Below, piece after piece: positions 23,831-36,800 of a stretch of 64,000 nucleotides of DNA. Source of the DNA: Channa striata (lineage: Eukaryota; Chordata; Actinopteri; Anabantiformes; Channidae). The position numbers were made by a program, and so were the translations under genes. Below the pieces are notes generated by a model. It was not told where the DNA came from and made no database searches. It saw only the letters and a list, made by a program, of their open reading frames with translations. Position 1 is the first letter of the stretch. Every line of letters begins with the position of its first letter. The stretch lies in NCBI GenBank assembly GCA_033026295.1, contig CM065175.1:26693375-26757374 (forward strand), written 5' to 3'.

Positions 23831-24182
23831 TACGGAGCCCCCAAAGGGACATGGTCGAAAAAAAATTTATTGGGGAAAAAAAATCCTAAACATTTGAGAT
23901 CTCAAAAACTTTCGCAAATCCAAAAATGGTTTAGAGATACACTTCGGTTAGTTAGTTATCATTTTACAACAATTGAGGGCACGTTTCCCCATCTAAAACT
24001 TTTTTTTAAGTAAGTGCTTTGTAGTGAAGTATATTTGCAATTAAAAATAAGGTTAACTACTACGTAGCCAACTGCCCGTCAGAGCCCCCAAGGACTTGGA
24101 AATTTGGTTTGCGAGATCTTTGTTTTTTTTTTTTTCCCACTAAATTTTTTTTTTTCGACCATGTCCCTTCGGGGGCTCCGTA
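23831..24182. mobile_element. 352-bp TA-flanked inverted-repeat element (MITE-like)
   Basis: The left end reads TACGGAGCCCCCAAAGGGAC and the right end, reverse-complemented, TACGGAGCCCCCGAAGGGAC. Both continue ATGGTCGAAAAAAAA, giving terminal inverted repeats of about 35 bp with one mismatch, then an A-rich run. A further inverted GAGATCT motif lies inside each end. Both ends carry TA, consistent with a TA target duplication. There is no transposase frame, so this is a non-autonomous DNA element. The superfamily cannot be fixed by eye. Confidence 0.85.
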
Positions 24183-24589
24183 GACAAAGGACTTGGACTT
24201 TGGTACTTTTTTTTTTTTTTTAACAGATTCAGTTCAGCAGAACATTGGCACAACTCACAAAGCTGTTCTGGTGAAAACGTTCATCTGCACTAAACGATAA
24301 TCAACTTTTTTTGACAAACACAAGAGTTGTGTTTCTGGCCACTCTGCAAAATTAGAGCAACAATGAATCATTTACATTTTTTACAGTCTCTACAAACTAT
24401 AATATATGGTGGGAAGAACGTGTACAGCTGGTCTGTGCACATCCTTCCACTGAAGAGTCGACAGAAACAAAAACACTTTGTTTCGTTTCAGTCATTAGAT
24501 TTGCTCACAGTAAATGAACTTTGATAAAAGTTTAGTTCAGTCATGTTGTTTGAAGACACGAGGAAAACGTATTTAAAAAGCGAGACGTC

Positions 24590-27500
24590 GGCGTCATACA
24601 AAACACAGTTTATTCAACAGTGTCTAGGTCCAAGTACCACAGACCCCATACAAAATAAAAAAAAAGGGAAAACAAATGCTACAAACTTCCAAAGAACAGA
24701 GATAACGTCCATCTACACAAAACGTCTTAAAAATACATTACCATTAACACAAAAAATATTGATCAAAGATAATATATGAAAGGGAATTCCCATCATATTT
24801 AAGTGAAATTACAGAACAAGCCTGGAAAGATGCTGAATGGGAAAGGAGGGCACAGTGAATGAGAGTGAGAGTCACTGACGTTGATGTGTGTTGGCGTGTT
24901 TTCGTCTTCTGACCAGCTGGGAGAAGAGGGCGACAGTTAGTGCGCAGCAGTCACGTGGGCAGGACAAGTCATGTGAAGAGGGGATAAAAAGAACGGAACG
25001 AGAGGTAGCAAAGGGGTGTGCAGAGAGGTAGCAGACAGCAAGAGGAAGATTTCTAGAAGAGGTAGCTAGCGGATGAACCAAGAAGAGGTAGCAGAGGAAC
25101 TAACAGTGCGAGCAGAGGAGGTGGGAGCGGTTGAGGTCACGACCTCACGTTGTAACTACCGTGAGCTCGTTATTAACCGGGGAGTTAAGTTTTGCTCTGA
25201 AGCCGACACGCACCTTTAACTCGACGACCACGTTTAAAGGTCCACGCAGGAGGGTAACTCAACAGGTGAAGTTCATTTCTTTTCTATGTTAGTTTAGAGT
25301 TGAGAACAACCGACGACTTGGCAAAAACTCGATCCTTTGAGTTATCGCTCGCTCAAAGTAACGTCACGTTCGTTCTTCAAAACACTGCAACCGGCAAACC
25401 AGTTCTGTGGCTGTTGGATTCAAAGAGACCAGATCTTCCTCGACAGACAAAAAAAAGTTTGGGTAAGAGAAGCTGCAGAAATGCTCTGAACTCTGACAAT
25501 TCAAGAAGTGGACAAACTCTAAACTGTGAGAACGACCGTCTGATTCAATCCAAACACACACACCGTTTTACAGAGTGAATCCTCAATCTCCTTGAAAAGA
25601 CAGATACTTCTAAGAAATGATCAATGAGGAATCAGGCAAAAATGCTACATGTGCCAGTTCCATCTGTGATATAGAGGACGTGCTGTTCTCCTCGGCTTTT
25701 TAGCCTTTATCATTTTTTTTGTTAGTCCAACCAAGAATCCAAAAGCCAAAGCTGTTACTCGAGTGTCATAGGAAAAGACAAAACCAGCAAATAATAAATG
25801 AAATTCTAGAACCAAATTGTCGGCATTATCATCTGAATCAACTAAATTAAATTTTTCCTATCCAATGATCAATAACCGTTAAGCTCAGTAAATTATGGTT
25901 CAGTGGTTGTTTCTCATTAACTGCACCATCCCGGGTCACAGAACCCGATGGTTAAACAGCGGCGCCATGACCGCTGCTCGTTGCTCTCCCAGTATTTCTC
26001 AGTGTAGACACCACACAGGACCGAGAATATTGCTAAGTTTCGCCGAGGTTAGTGGCTAAAAAGCAAACGTGGACACGTGGAGGTGTGTCGGGGGGCTGGT
26101 GGGGGGTGTTAGCGAGGTAGGCAGCACTAGGCAGTAAGAAAATGTGAGCAGGTGAGGTGTAGGAAGGGGGCAAGGTGTTTTCGCTACAGTATCAGCACCT
26201 AAAGACATCTAGAAGCCCGCTGATCAGGAAGAGTCTCGTTCGTGTTTGGGTGTTTCAGTCAGGCCACATCGCAGCAACACGCGCTCCGTGAAATGGCTGT
26301 GAGGGTCAGCAGGAAAAGACGTGCGCGTGCGTGTGGTTGTCCAGTGGTTTGTAGCAGGATCTGGTCAAGTCGGTATGTGCACGCAGCCTCCAGTGTGAGC
26401 CTCAGCTTAGTTTTCATGTCTGTGTGTGTTACAGTGCTATGGGTGGTGTAGGGCAGGAGGAACAATGATTGTGTGTTTGACTGTCTGTCCTTCTGCTAAG
26501 CCCCAGTTTGTGCCTCAGACCTGACGCCGCTGAATTGAAAGCTTTCAGACGAGCCTCACGACGGCTCCTACGTTCTTGCTGCTGACAAATCCAGTGAGAA
26601 AACTCGAACCTATCGCGCACTGGTCCCGCCACTGCAGAGCTTCACTGTTGCCCGAAAACCACAAAGGCGCCGCACGGTCGCCTCAAGCTGCTCTGCGGAA
26701 CGCCAAATCAAACGCCTCCTCCAACAGAGCACCATGTATTCGTAGCCACGTGCCAAATATCAGGGCCCCGACAAAGTTCAAAGAGTTAGGTCTTCAGGAA
26801 CAAAGGCCTCTGCAGCCAAGTGCCACAGACTGAGGCAGGTGGACTGACAGCTTGTTGGTAGTTTTGGTCTTTTCAAGGGATTTGTCCAAAGTAAGAACAA
26901 TCCAGAAACAGCCCGTCGCATCCAGTCAACTCGATACAGCTCGATGCCTGTTCCACTCTGAATAAACTACAAACACTCCACGTAACAAGCTGAACCTCCA
27001 AAGTGTCATCTTTGTTTCTTTGGGACCAAGGAGTTTGTGGTTTCAGCACGCCAGCTGTAATCAATAATTCAGATAATCTAAAATCCAAACACAACGGAGG
27101 CACAAATTGGACCAAAAAGGCAGAGCAGACAAGTGAACCACCGTCAAAAACCGCTCAGTCTTGCATACACATTTTCAAACGCACACAGAGATTTACAGTG
27201 TATAATTTAAAGAGGAGCGAGAGGTAGATACTCGACAAGACAAGCACGGGGGGCAGGCTGGACGCCCTCTCTGTGTTTTCGTTTTATTATTCTCTTTCAG
27301 ATTGTGGTCTGAATCGTCTGCTCGATGCGTGTTACTGTGGTATAGCTCAGCACGCGCACACACACACGAACCCCTGCACGTCTCACCTGGCCCTCTCCTC
27401 TCATTAACTCCCCCTTCTGTTTGGCTTGGAGAAAGAGGCACCAGACAAGAAGAGGTGTGTGTTTTAAAGAGACAGGAGGGGTTTCAGTGTCGTTTAAAAG

Positions 27501-27802
27501 AACACTGGGAAAAGGGGGAGGCAGACCGAAGTTATTAGTTCCGCCTCCGTACAAAGAGTCATTAACCCCGGCTTCCATCTGGCTTAACAGAACAGAAAAC
27601 AGTGTTTATTACTAGACGACCCTTGCTGCTGTGCCCTGAGAGGAAGTCGGGATGCACGTGAACTGTTGGGTTACCCTTGCCACTGAACCCTGTGTGTGTG
27701 TGTGTGTGTGTGTGTGAGATAGTTTCACTGTTGAAGAAAAAGAACGAGCCAGTAGCAAAGGCCATCAAAAATGCGGGGGTTCGGGTTCGGAAACAGAGTT
27801 AG

Positions 27803-27837
<35 letters not shown>

Positions 27838-27861
27838 CGGACATGTTTGTGTGTGTGGATT
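24590..27861 (-). other. smarcc1: Probable smarcc1 3' UTR
   Basis: This directly follows the smarcc1 stop codon (27862-27864). Candidate AATAAA signals on the minus strand lie at 27604-27609, 27283-27288 and 24609-24614, so the UTR may be short or about 3.2 kb. No other gene is seen here. The minus strand has six CTACCTC heptamers (let-7 seed matches), four of them within 90 nt. It also has (CA)n/(TG)n tracts at 27691-27717 and 27806-27834. The true 3' end needs transcript data. Confidence 0.5.
27691..27834. repeat. Two (TG)n tracts just after the smarcc1 stop
   Basis: TG runs at 27691-27717 and 27806-27834. If the probable 3' UTR is right, they are transcribed as CA-repeats starting about 30 nt after the stop codon. 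Confidence 0.92.
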
Positions 27862-30800
27862 TTAGTTGTCTGCCACTCGTCCACTGGTGGGCGCTGGGGG
27901 GCCCACGGGAACTGGAGGCATTGCTTCAGGCTGTGCAGGTGGTGGGCCAGGGTCTAGAAAATGGAAGGTTTAGATTTTAGTGCAGGAACAGAGTCAAACT
28001 CAGGATAAAAGCAGCGGCGTGTGGCTCAGCATGTTTAGAATCAGACGTTTCCACTGCACAAAACGTAAAAGTTTGCAGACATGTAACTTCATAAAGAAAG
28101 AAATGCAGAGGATGATATTCTACTGATGAGTAAAGTCTTTTAGCTGTGCTCTCAGAAAGGTTTGGAAAATTGACGGACGTTACGCCTATAAGCAGCAGGA
28201 TCCCAAACATTTAGCAGCAGCTGACTGTCACAGTAAATCCAGTGTCAGCTTTTGGCTCACAGCAATACTGCGATTCCCAGAAACTCTTATTTAAGCTGTG
28301 GGGTAAATAACGGGACTCCACAGAGCGTACAGCTTCTGGACAATTCTGCAGCTCGCACGGCACCAAAAATAAGTCCGCACGGGTTTGGCAAAGAGTCTGT
28401 GCACCCAACGCATAAAAGTTAAAGAGAGACAGCGGCAGAAGGAGATTTAGACTTACACATGCCATTGGGAGCCCCGGGGTGGCGTGGGGGGATCATGGGA
28501 GGCATGCCGCCGGGAGGGGGGCCAGCCGAGGGCGGGCCGGGCATCATGCGGCCAGGCATCGGTTGGCCTGGTCCCATTGGTCCTGTAAGTAGAAATCAAT
28601 GTAACTATTCTTGCACGACTCGGTCCGCTTGATTTCTGGCAGAATATCGTGATTACGGTCTGAGATAAATAAGCGTTACAGTATTAATTATACGAGGAAA
28701 CAACAGCTGCAGTTTATCGCGTCATTTATTTCTGTGGCTCTTCTCTGCCGGTCACCTGTCTGTCCTGGGTGGTGAGGGGCCATAGGGTGGTGACCCATTG
28801 AGGAGTAGCCAGGGTGCATGGCAGCACCAGGCGGGGGCCCTCCGTGGTGAGGAGGGGGTGCTCCGTGGTGGGAGGGAGGTCCTCCGTAGTGTGGCGGGGG
28901 TCCTCCAGGGTGCATGTTGGGTGGAGGGGGCCCTGGGTGAGGTCCAGATCCAGGGGTCTGTCCCTGCCCCTGGGCCTGTGCGGCGGCGGCAGCGGCGGCG
29001 GCGGCTGCGGCGGCAGCAGCTTGCTGCTCCATCTGCTGCCTCGCCTTCATTTCAGCATATTTGAGCTGCTCCATGTGGAACGCCTGACGCTCTGTGAGCA
29101 GCTGCTGCCGCTGGAGCTCCAACTGAGAGAGAAACAGGAAGCGCAGAGGAAGAAGAGGTTTGTTTAAATAAACACAGGACTAATGGCTGGTGGGGGACAG
29201 AGCAGGGATGAACTAAGTTCTCATGTATCGGAGAACATAGTCTACCCTATTTCATACTGCACTCTGACATTATGACCCAAAGACAGAGAGCTCGATGAAA
29301 GGATCGCCAAGAAGTGTTTAATAAATGTTAAACAAAAGGATTTTAATACTGGCTTGAAATGATAACTTTCGGAGCTCTAAGGCAATATTCTTCTAGTGGA
29401 CAGAGGACAGAGGGTTTGTACGACCTAAAGGCAAAGGACAGAACAGGCACAGCACCGACATGGCGTGTGGTACCGGCACAGGCTCGGTTCCTCACAGTCT
29501 TCAGAAAGCTTCTGGAAAGCAGAGTCCGGTTCACGCAGTATTTACAGCCGTGAAACTGGGCTGCGCTCCCGGCGTCTCTTCACAAAAACACTTTTACACT
29601 CTCGGTAGAGTCTCCAAGGATTGTTCGGAGTCAGGGCAAGAACACACACGGAGCTGAGCGCCGCTCATTTGCCCTGTAGAGGCACTAATAATGTTTCTTG
29701 CCCACAGCTGCCCAGGATGGAAAAGGTCTTATTTGCAATTCAGCTCCCACGAACACAAACAAATAATTCTGTCTCCACTCGAGTCTCTGAGGAGGATTTG
29801 AATCGTGGCAGATGAACTCCAAATATTTACTGACCACTTATTTCAATTCAGCAGGTACAACATTAGGACCACACTACTGTCCTAAAAGTGTGACTCCAAA
29901 ATAAATACATATTTTTATTTATGTACATTTTTATTTCTTTGGAAAGCTGGAAAAACCTAGGAATTACCACAGCTATACATTATTAATAATGAGTGTGTCA
30001 ATAACACGATAATATCTGAGCAGTCTGAACGTTAGGCACATTTCTTCAAGTGGTTGGTTTCGCATAGAAAAATGTTATTCCCTGGATTATTACATGGTTC
30101 CAAATTTACTCTTTATTTTTAACAGCACCAAACAATATGATGCCAGTGGGGTTTGGGTAGTGCTGGTGATTGACCTCATATGAATATAAAATATTTAGTC
30201 AACCTGTCCAGGTCTTTCTCGGTTTGAGTTGGGTTAAAACAAATGGCTTCTTTTAATAGTGCCGCATATTTAAAGCCTCTTTAATAAATGTTGTGTGTCG
30301 ATGGTGCAAAGTTTGTGGTTCAGTCCACGTGCAATAACAATATTTGACCGTTTACTGACTAATGCAATTAGAATTTAAACAGAATTAAAAGCAGATTTAG
30401 TTTGGCAGCAAGTAGTAAACCACAGAATTACCTTCATAACTAACAAACACCTAATGAATGTGGAGCAAGTATGAGTATGAGCAATAACTGAGACGGTGCC
30501 GTGAGTCTCTGCCGGTGAACAACATTTACCTTTAATCTCTGAACATATGAAAACCATGAGATGATCATTCTGACTTACGGCCTCTTTCTCTCGATCCATG
30601 ATGGTCTCAAGCTCCTCAAAGTGCCTCAGCTTGATCTCCAGCTTCTTCATCTGCGTCTCCACCAGCAGCGCGACCAGAGACTTGATCTTCCGCTCCTCAA
30701 CCGCCGCCAAGTGCTGACAAGACAAAGAAATAGGAGGATAGGCTGAGGATAACTTTATGATCAGTGTCAAATATCGTAATGCTGTGCTGCATTATAAGAT

Positions 30801-33800
30801 ACTTTGCATGTAGGTTGGACTCATTCCAGAGTTATTCTGTCAGCAGAATTTGAATTTATTCTGGTGGTTTGATGAATTTTGTGGCACCACCAATTCCAAA
30901 GAACATCCCTACAGAACTTTATCTTTAGTCGAACGAGAGGTTCAGAACGGAGAAAACGTGGCTGCTGCCTTGTGGACACATTCTTTTCTACTGAGGTTAT
31001 TAAAAACTGGATCAAAGCAACAACTTACAGCACCACTTTTTAAATGTCAACGCGTGTAAGAATTGTGTGTTTGTTGTGGGTCGGTTAGTGTTTGCTCAGT
31101 CTCACCTTGGCCTTTGTGGCTGCAGATGCAAGGGCAGCAGCAGCTGCGGTGGCGATATTTCCCTCACCGATGTCATGCTCCAGCTTCTTGCGCTTGTCTT
31201 CTCCCTCCTCTGTTGCCGTCTTCTCCTCTTTTTCTTTCTCCTGCTCTGAAGAGGAGGTCTCCATAGCCTCCTCCTTGTCCTTGTCTGACAGAGGGAAAGA
31301 TTAAAGACAGAATTGACATTTACAGTGAAAACAGACCTGCCTGCACACACTGTGTGAACCGGGTCACGTCATCTTAATGATGCTGTAACTGCAAAAATTA
31401 AAGCAAATTCAACCGCTCTCTGCGGATTCTTAGCAAACCTTACAGCCTTCTTACTTTTTTGGAGTTACAAACGATAGGGCATCTTATGATAAGACAAGAA
31501 ATATCTGAATGCAGGATATTTTGCAGGGATAAGGGAGCGGATGTAAATATGCAGGAGACTACCAAACTTCGAGCAGAGGTCTGCCACCTGCTAAACTTGA
31601 CTTCAGTATGTAAAGCAACGCTCTGCAGAAAGCCCGAATAACCTGATTTGAACCACGGACAATGTTGTGGAATAGAAAATTATTGACAAGCAATTGTCTA
31701 CCGCAATTTTAATCGCAACACTAGGTTTTGATGAAGTTGTTACCATGTCAGGCCAACTCAGTTACAAAAAAATCTGCACAATCCTGGAAGGAACCGAAAT
31801 ATGCAAAAAGAGAAGCGTGTTGAGGAAAACTAAATGCAGGAAAGGATTCCACAAACTAAAGAGAAAATAATTAAAATAATTAATATTTTTAAAGTTAATT
31901 TGCCAGCTGTTACTTAGCTGCTTCTCTTTAAGATTGTGTCAACAATCTTGTTGAAAAGTGATGATTAGCTGCATCCTTACTTGGAAATGAGAGATTCTAG
32001 GGTTTATTAAGTCCAGGTGTGTGGCAACACATTTCCACAGAATTGGTTATGAAGGCGACTTTTACCTGCTGAAGCCGTCTTGGCCTCGCCTCCTTCTTCG
32101 CTCTCCTCCTCCCTTTCCGATACCTCTCCTCCCTCCTTTTTCACTTTGTCTGTGGCCTCTGTCTTGTCACTTTTCTCCGCAGACTCACTGGGCTTCTCCG
32201 CCTCATCCTTCAACTCCGCCTGAAAGTGGAGAACACAGATAAACACCAGTAGGTGACAGGAAGAGGAAGTAACAAGCCGATGCGACATGTTGTTACTTGG
32301 ATCTAGGACGACACGACAGATTTAGTGTTGCTTAAAAAAAATTTAAAATCTATATCTATCTATCCATCTTCCATATTTGCAAACCGCAACAGAGAAAGTG
32401 CACAGACACAAAACATGGAGAAACTTTAACAAATTACTTACAGTGAGTCTCACACAACAATAAATACCAACCACAGCACATTAACGGGCCTAATCAGCTA
32501 ATGGTCAGGAAGAAATGGGTCACGTGACCCTGCTTACATTTTGGGACAATCACTATGATTTGCACAGAGTGTCTGACATTAGGTTAATGGGCTCTAATGA
32601 TGAAGCTGTCAGCCATCGAGTTGGCCAGCAGAGCCGATTCAATGAAACGCTTAGTGAAAGGCATTTAATTCTGCCGCTGGTCCTTTCCAAGACATTGACC
32701 AAACAGAGATGAGTGGAAACATTTACTTAAAACGCCAAGTGGAAGGAAGGACAAATGCTGGACAGACATTCACAAGCGTATGAATAGCTTGTCGTCAAAC
32801 CTTTTTTTAAAAACGTTGAAACACATACAAAGGTTTTGTGTTTGCATAGTTTGGAAGAATGCATTGTTTAAATGACAGAATAAATACAAGGACTTTTCAA
32901 GAGTCAAGACTCAGGTTTTTGCTTTACTTAAGCCAATGATTCCAAACTGCTATGACAAAAAAATGCATGTAGTAATCTACAGGACATAATGTGACATCAC
33001 AAACAAGCATGAAGGCCTGTGAACTTCAATACTGGTTAAAAAAACAACAACAACAACTATGGAACACACCAATTAGCTAAAATATGGAAACACTGGCATG
33101 TCCTAAAATTCATAAACATGATCAATTTGGGTTGTTCCGGACATTTCCACACACTTGTTTTCCATTGTATAATTCACCAATGCAGACCAAAATTCAACCA
33201 CCAAACCGCCGCCTTCAAAAACACATGGAATGTGTAAAGAATAAAAGGTGATATTCACCTTATCAGCCTGCTGGGAGTCTGTGTCCGTGTCCATCTTCTC
33301 TGGCTCTGTGGTTTCTGACAGAGATGGGAGAAAAAAAAAGAGAGAGAAATAAAGTAAATCTAATTCTTTTGTTATGGTACAAGTGTTAGCAACAGTGACA
33401 TATTGTACTCAGTGAAATAAAATTACTTTATTGATTTTTGCGAGGTCAGCACATAAAAAAAAAAGGAGTGTGTTGGGGAAAAAAGTCTAGAGAAAATTAA
33501 GGTTAAGAGCATTTTAAGCCAACATGCCCATGGGGAAGGGCATCATTTGCAGGAGCACACACACACACACACACACACACACGGAGCTGAATGCATGTTC
33601 ACGACTGAGTTTCAAACCATGTCACGCGTGCACTTGTGTATGTGTTAAAGGTTTGAATATTGATAATGAGCTGTGTGTCTGTCGGGTGAAATACTGAATG
33701 CATTTAAGCGCATTGATTGTTCCTGTGGCTCTACAGCATTAATTTGGGTATAATAAATGATTATTATTGCAAATGTGGGAGGGGTAAGTGACAGTGAGAG

Positions 33801-36800
33801 AAGGTTGTGAGGAAAAGTGAAAGAGAAAAATGATTTCAAGAAAGCAGAGCAAAATGCAGAGAGAGATAAGCACACGGCAGAGTGATGACCCAGTTTTCGG
33901 CTCGCCCTCCTCCCACTTCCCTGACCCATCTGCCACTGTTGTTTTAATCCGTTGGTTGCCATGGCTGTATGCACACGTATGCACGTGCACACACACACAC
34001 ACACACACACCCCCCCAATATTTCTATATTGTTCTTTATTGTTCACACTCCAGCTAGTAAAGACTGACAAAAGCATCCCCCTCCGATGTTAAGACAAACT
34101 GAGGATTGGCTCTTTATGTGGTGAAACCAGAGCCAGACAAACGTGAGAATTAAACCGGGCTCATCGTTTGCTTCCAAACAGACAAGGCGGACATTTATCT
34201 CCAAGCTTCCTTTCCCGCAGCTTGGATATACTGCTAGAATCTGCTGCCCTCCAGTGGCTGCACATATCACAACACCAAATCCTACTATAAATTAGATTAA
34301 ATTTTACACGTTTTTTGCCGAAAACCAGAAGTTTACAGCTGTATTTAGTGGTTAGTGATTGTCTCCAGACTAAACGGAAGAGCTTAACCTCGGACTCTGT
34401 TCTTCCCAATGGTCACATGATACTCACCGGTCTTTTCTGGCTCCTCAGGGGCAGTGCCAGCAATGCCGCTGCTCTCAAGGCCGAAGGCGGGGTCCACCTT
34501 TCCGGTGCTCCTGGCTGCTTCCTGCACCTTCTTCACATGAGCCTCCACCAGCTCCGCCGGCACCTCCTCACGCACACGAGAAAACTCCTCTGGAGGAAAA
34601 GAGGACATTTAATGTTACACACAAAGTCAAAATACTTGAAACCAAAATGTTGTATTATTCTTTTTTTTTTTCATGTTTTTGTAAAGTCTTCCTTAATTTG
34701 TGTATCTTTGTCAAAAGTTGTGAGTCGTATTGTCTTCCTCTGTAAGTTATTTATTAATTACCAACTGCACATAACTAAACGTTTTGAACGTTACAGCGTT
34801 TAACAGTGAATGGTGACACTGGCAGTGAAGGGGAGACAATTGAAAACGATAATGTTTGCTCATTAGCTATTAAATGTTATAATCTAACATCTAACTGTAC
34901 AAGTTTGGTCATATTGTTGATCCGTGACGAAGCATTTCTAAAGACATATTCAGCAATCCAAAACCAAATGTAGTAAAATGATTATAGCCCCAATATGTTT
35001 TATCACAGTATGACTAGAGATTAAGTTTCAAAATGTCAAACCCAATGAAACTAACTCTCACCTAGAGCTGCCCTGGCAGCAGCAGAGGCCACTCTGGGGT
35101 CGACAACAGAGGCAAGGAAGGCCACTGTGCTCATGACGGGGTTTCCAGACTGGCTGAAAGGTATGGGCTGGTAGGCCAGAGGGCCCAGGGATGTCTCCGT
35201 GCTCTCCAGGTACGGATCTTCTATGGGCAGCCGCAAGAAGTGCAATATACACTCATCCTGGGTGCGTGAACCGACATGCTCCGACACTTTGTTCCAGTCA
35301 TCTTTGAACATCTCTAGGGCCTGTTACGTGAAAAGAGTGAACGTGTAAGTCTTAGTCAGTGTGAGCAGCATGCCTTTAGGCTTGCAGGGTCAGGGAACAA
35401 ACTGAAAAGAAGAACAGGGGTTGAGATTTAAGGTTCGAGGTTGACAGGACGGACTAAGAAAGTGCAGTTAGCTTTGACAAAGACAGCAAAGACTTATGTA
35501 ACCAGGAATGCAGGCGAACAAATGGACCACAAAGAAGGAGCATAGTCAGAACGGTGATGTGGAGGGGAACAGGGAGAGGACAACATGCAACAACAAATGG
35601 CACGAATCTTGTGTTTCCATCAGCGTTCATTAATGCTGGACGGAGAAAGAGACTGCGCTTACCGCGCAACAGCCAGACATTGAAGCACTTATTCTTCTCC
35701 TGTGTGTCCCTGGAGACTTACCTCTAGCAGCAGAAGAGTCTCTTGCTCTGTCCATTCCCTGGTGGAGGTGGCGGATTTGGCCTGCTGGGACCAAACAGCA
35801 ATGATCAAATCGATACACAACATAAAACGTGGACATACTTTAATATTTCACCATGAAACAGTGGAGCAAGTCTTGCTGAAGTAAAACCAATTTTTTTTTT
35901 TTCAAATTTATGGAAAAAACATGTGCTGACCTTGGCACTTTTCTTATACAGATCAGAACGAAGGCCGAAGTTCTGCAGGTCAATGGGCTTGTCTTTGCCT
36001 TTATCTGTGAAGTTGGGCATCGGAGGCTGTGATGGAGGAATCTAGAGGGATGAAACACAAACCAACAACAATGTTCACGCACTTTAGCTTTAGCACCTGC
36101 AAATAGAGTTGAACCCATTTTTCATTGTGTTGTAAAAACAAGTTTGACGTACAAATAATGCAAAAGAGCAACTGTAATACTGGGAGGGTTTGTTTGCTTT
36201 GCCCTCTTAGGTTGGGCTGCATGAAAAAAGGCTGGTAAAACTCCTCTGGCTCTAAATCAGACATGCAAAATTCACCAGAACACATTGGGATCTCTTACAA
36301 ATTTTCACAATTACTTCATAATCTCTCATTAATTAGTAATAAAATGTTATTTTTAGTCTTAGGCAAATATATTGGATAAACACTGAAGTTATGATGAGGA
36401 TCAGCTCTACAGTAATGTTATTACCAGTGGAGGTCGGTGGTTCAAGGGCATGAGGCCGGAGGGTGTGTCAGCCAGGACAGTGAAGTGAGGCGTGGGTGGG
36501 GGGCCCATGGGTAATGGGCGACTGTCTGCATCAACTTGGTAGTTTACCAAACCCCACTGCTCCAGGAATGCATGAACCCTGGAGAGAACCGCAACTTCAA
36601 CTGAATACTTTTACATCATCCTCTTTAACCGGAAACTGCTTTGCAGCGTGTATTAAATTATATTTTACCATGCCACCACGTTTTTGGTACAGCTGAATGA
36701 GACATGTATTTATATATTAAACAAAACACATCTAAGCTCAGCTCAAGTGCTCATGAGCTCACCTCATGATGGCACAAACGTCCCCAGTCAAGTTCCTGCG

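Larger units (their letters stand above)
14651..24590. other. Intergenic region between cspg5 and smarcc1
   Basis: About 10 kb between the cspg5 promoter and the probable end of smarcc1. No open frame matches a protein family I recognise. The visible content is pyrimidine-rich low complexity (14660-14740; CTC repeat near 15308-15330), CA/TG microsatellites (15749-15776, 16591-16634, 19713-19885, 22967-23012), a GACA tetranucleotide tract (19557-19591), a 10-bp tandem repeat (17391-17430), hairpins at 17998-18031 and 20667-20700, a dispersed repeat copy (about 16150-16280), and the inverted-repeat element at 23831-24182. Confidence 0.65.
27862..34589 (-). other. smarcc1: smarcc1 exons 21-28: acidic region, coiled coil and Pro/Gly/Ala-rich tail
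   Basis: Exon 21 encodes EEFSRVREEVPAELVEAHVK and GLESSGIAGT. Exons 22-24 are Glu/Lys/Ser-rich and fast-evolving; exon 24 ends with the conserved IATAAAAALASAATKAK. Exon 25 gives the coiled coil (HLAAVEERKIKSLVALLVET, KLEIKLRHFEELETIMDREK), continued in exon 26 (QRQQLLTERQAFHMEQLKYA). Exon 26 then has about 14 alanines and a Gly/Pro/His repeat. Exons 27-28 encode GPGQPMPGRMMPGPP, PPRHPGAPNGMY and the end GRVADN before TAA at 27862-27864. Confidence 0.93.
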
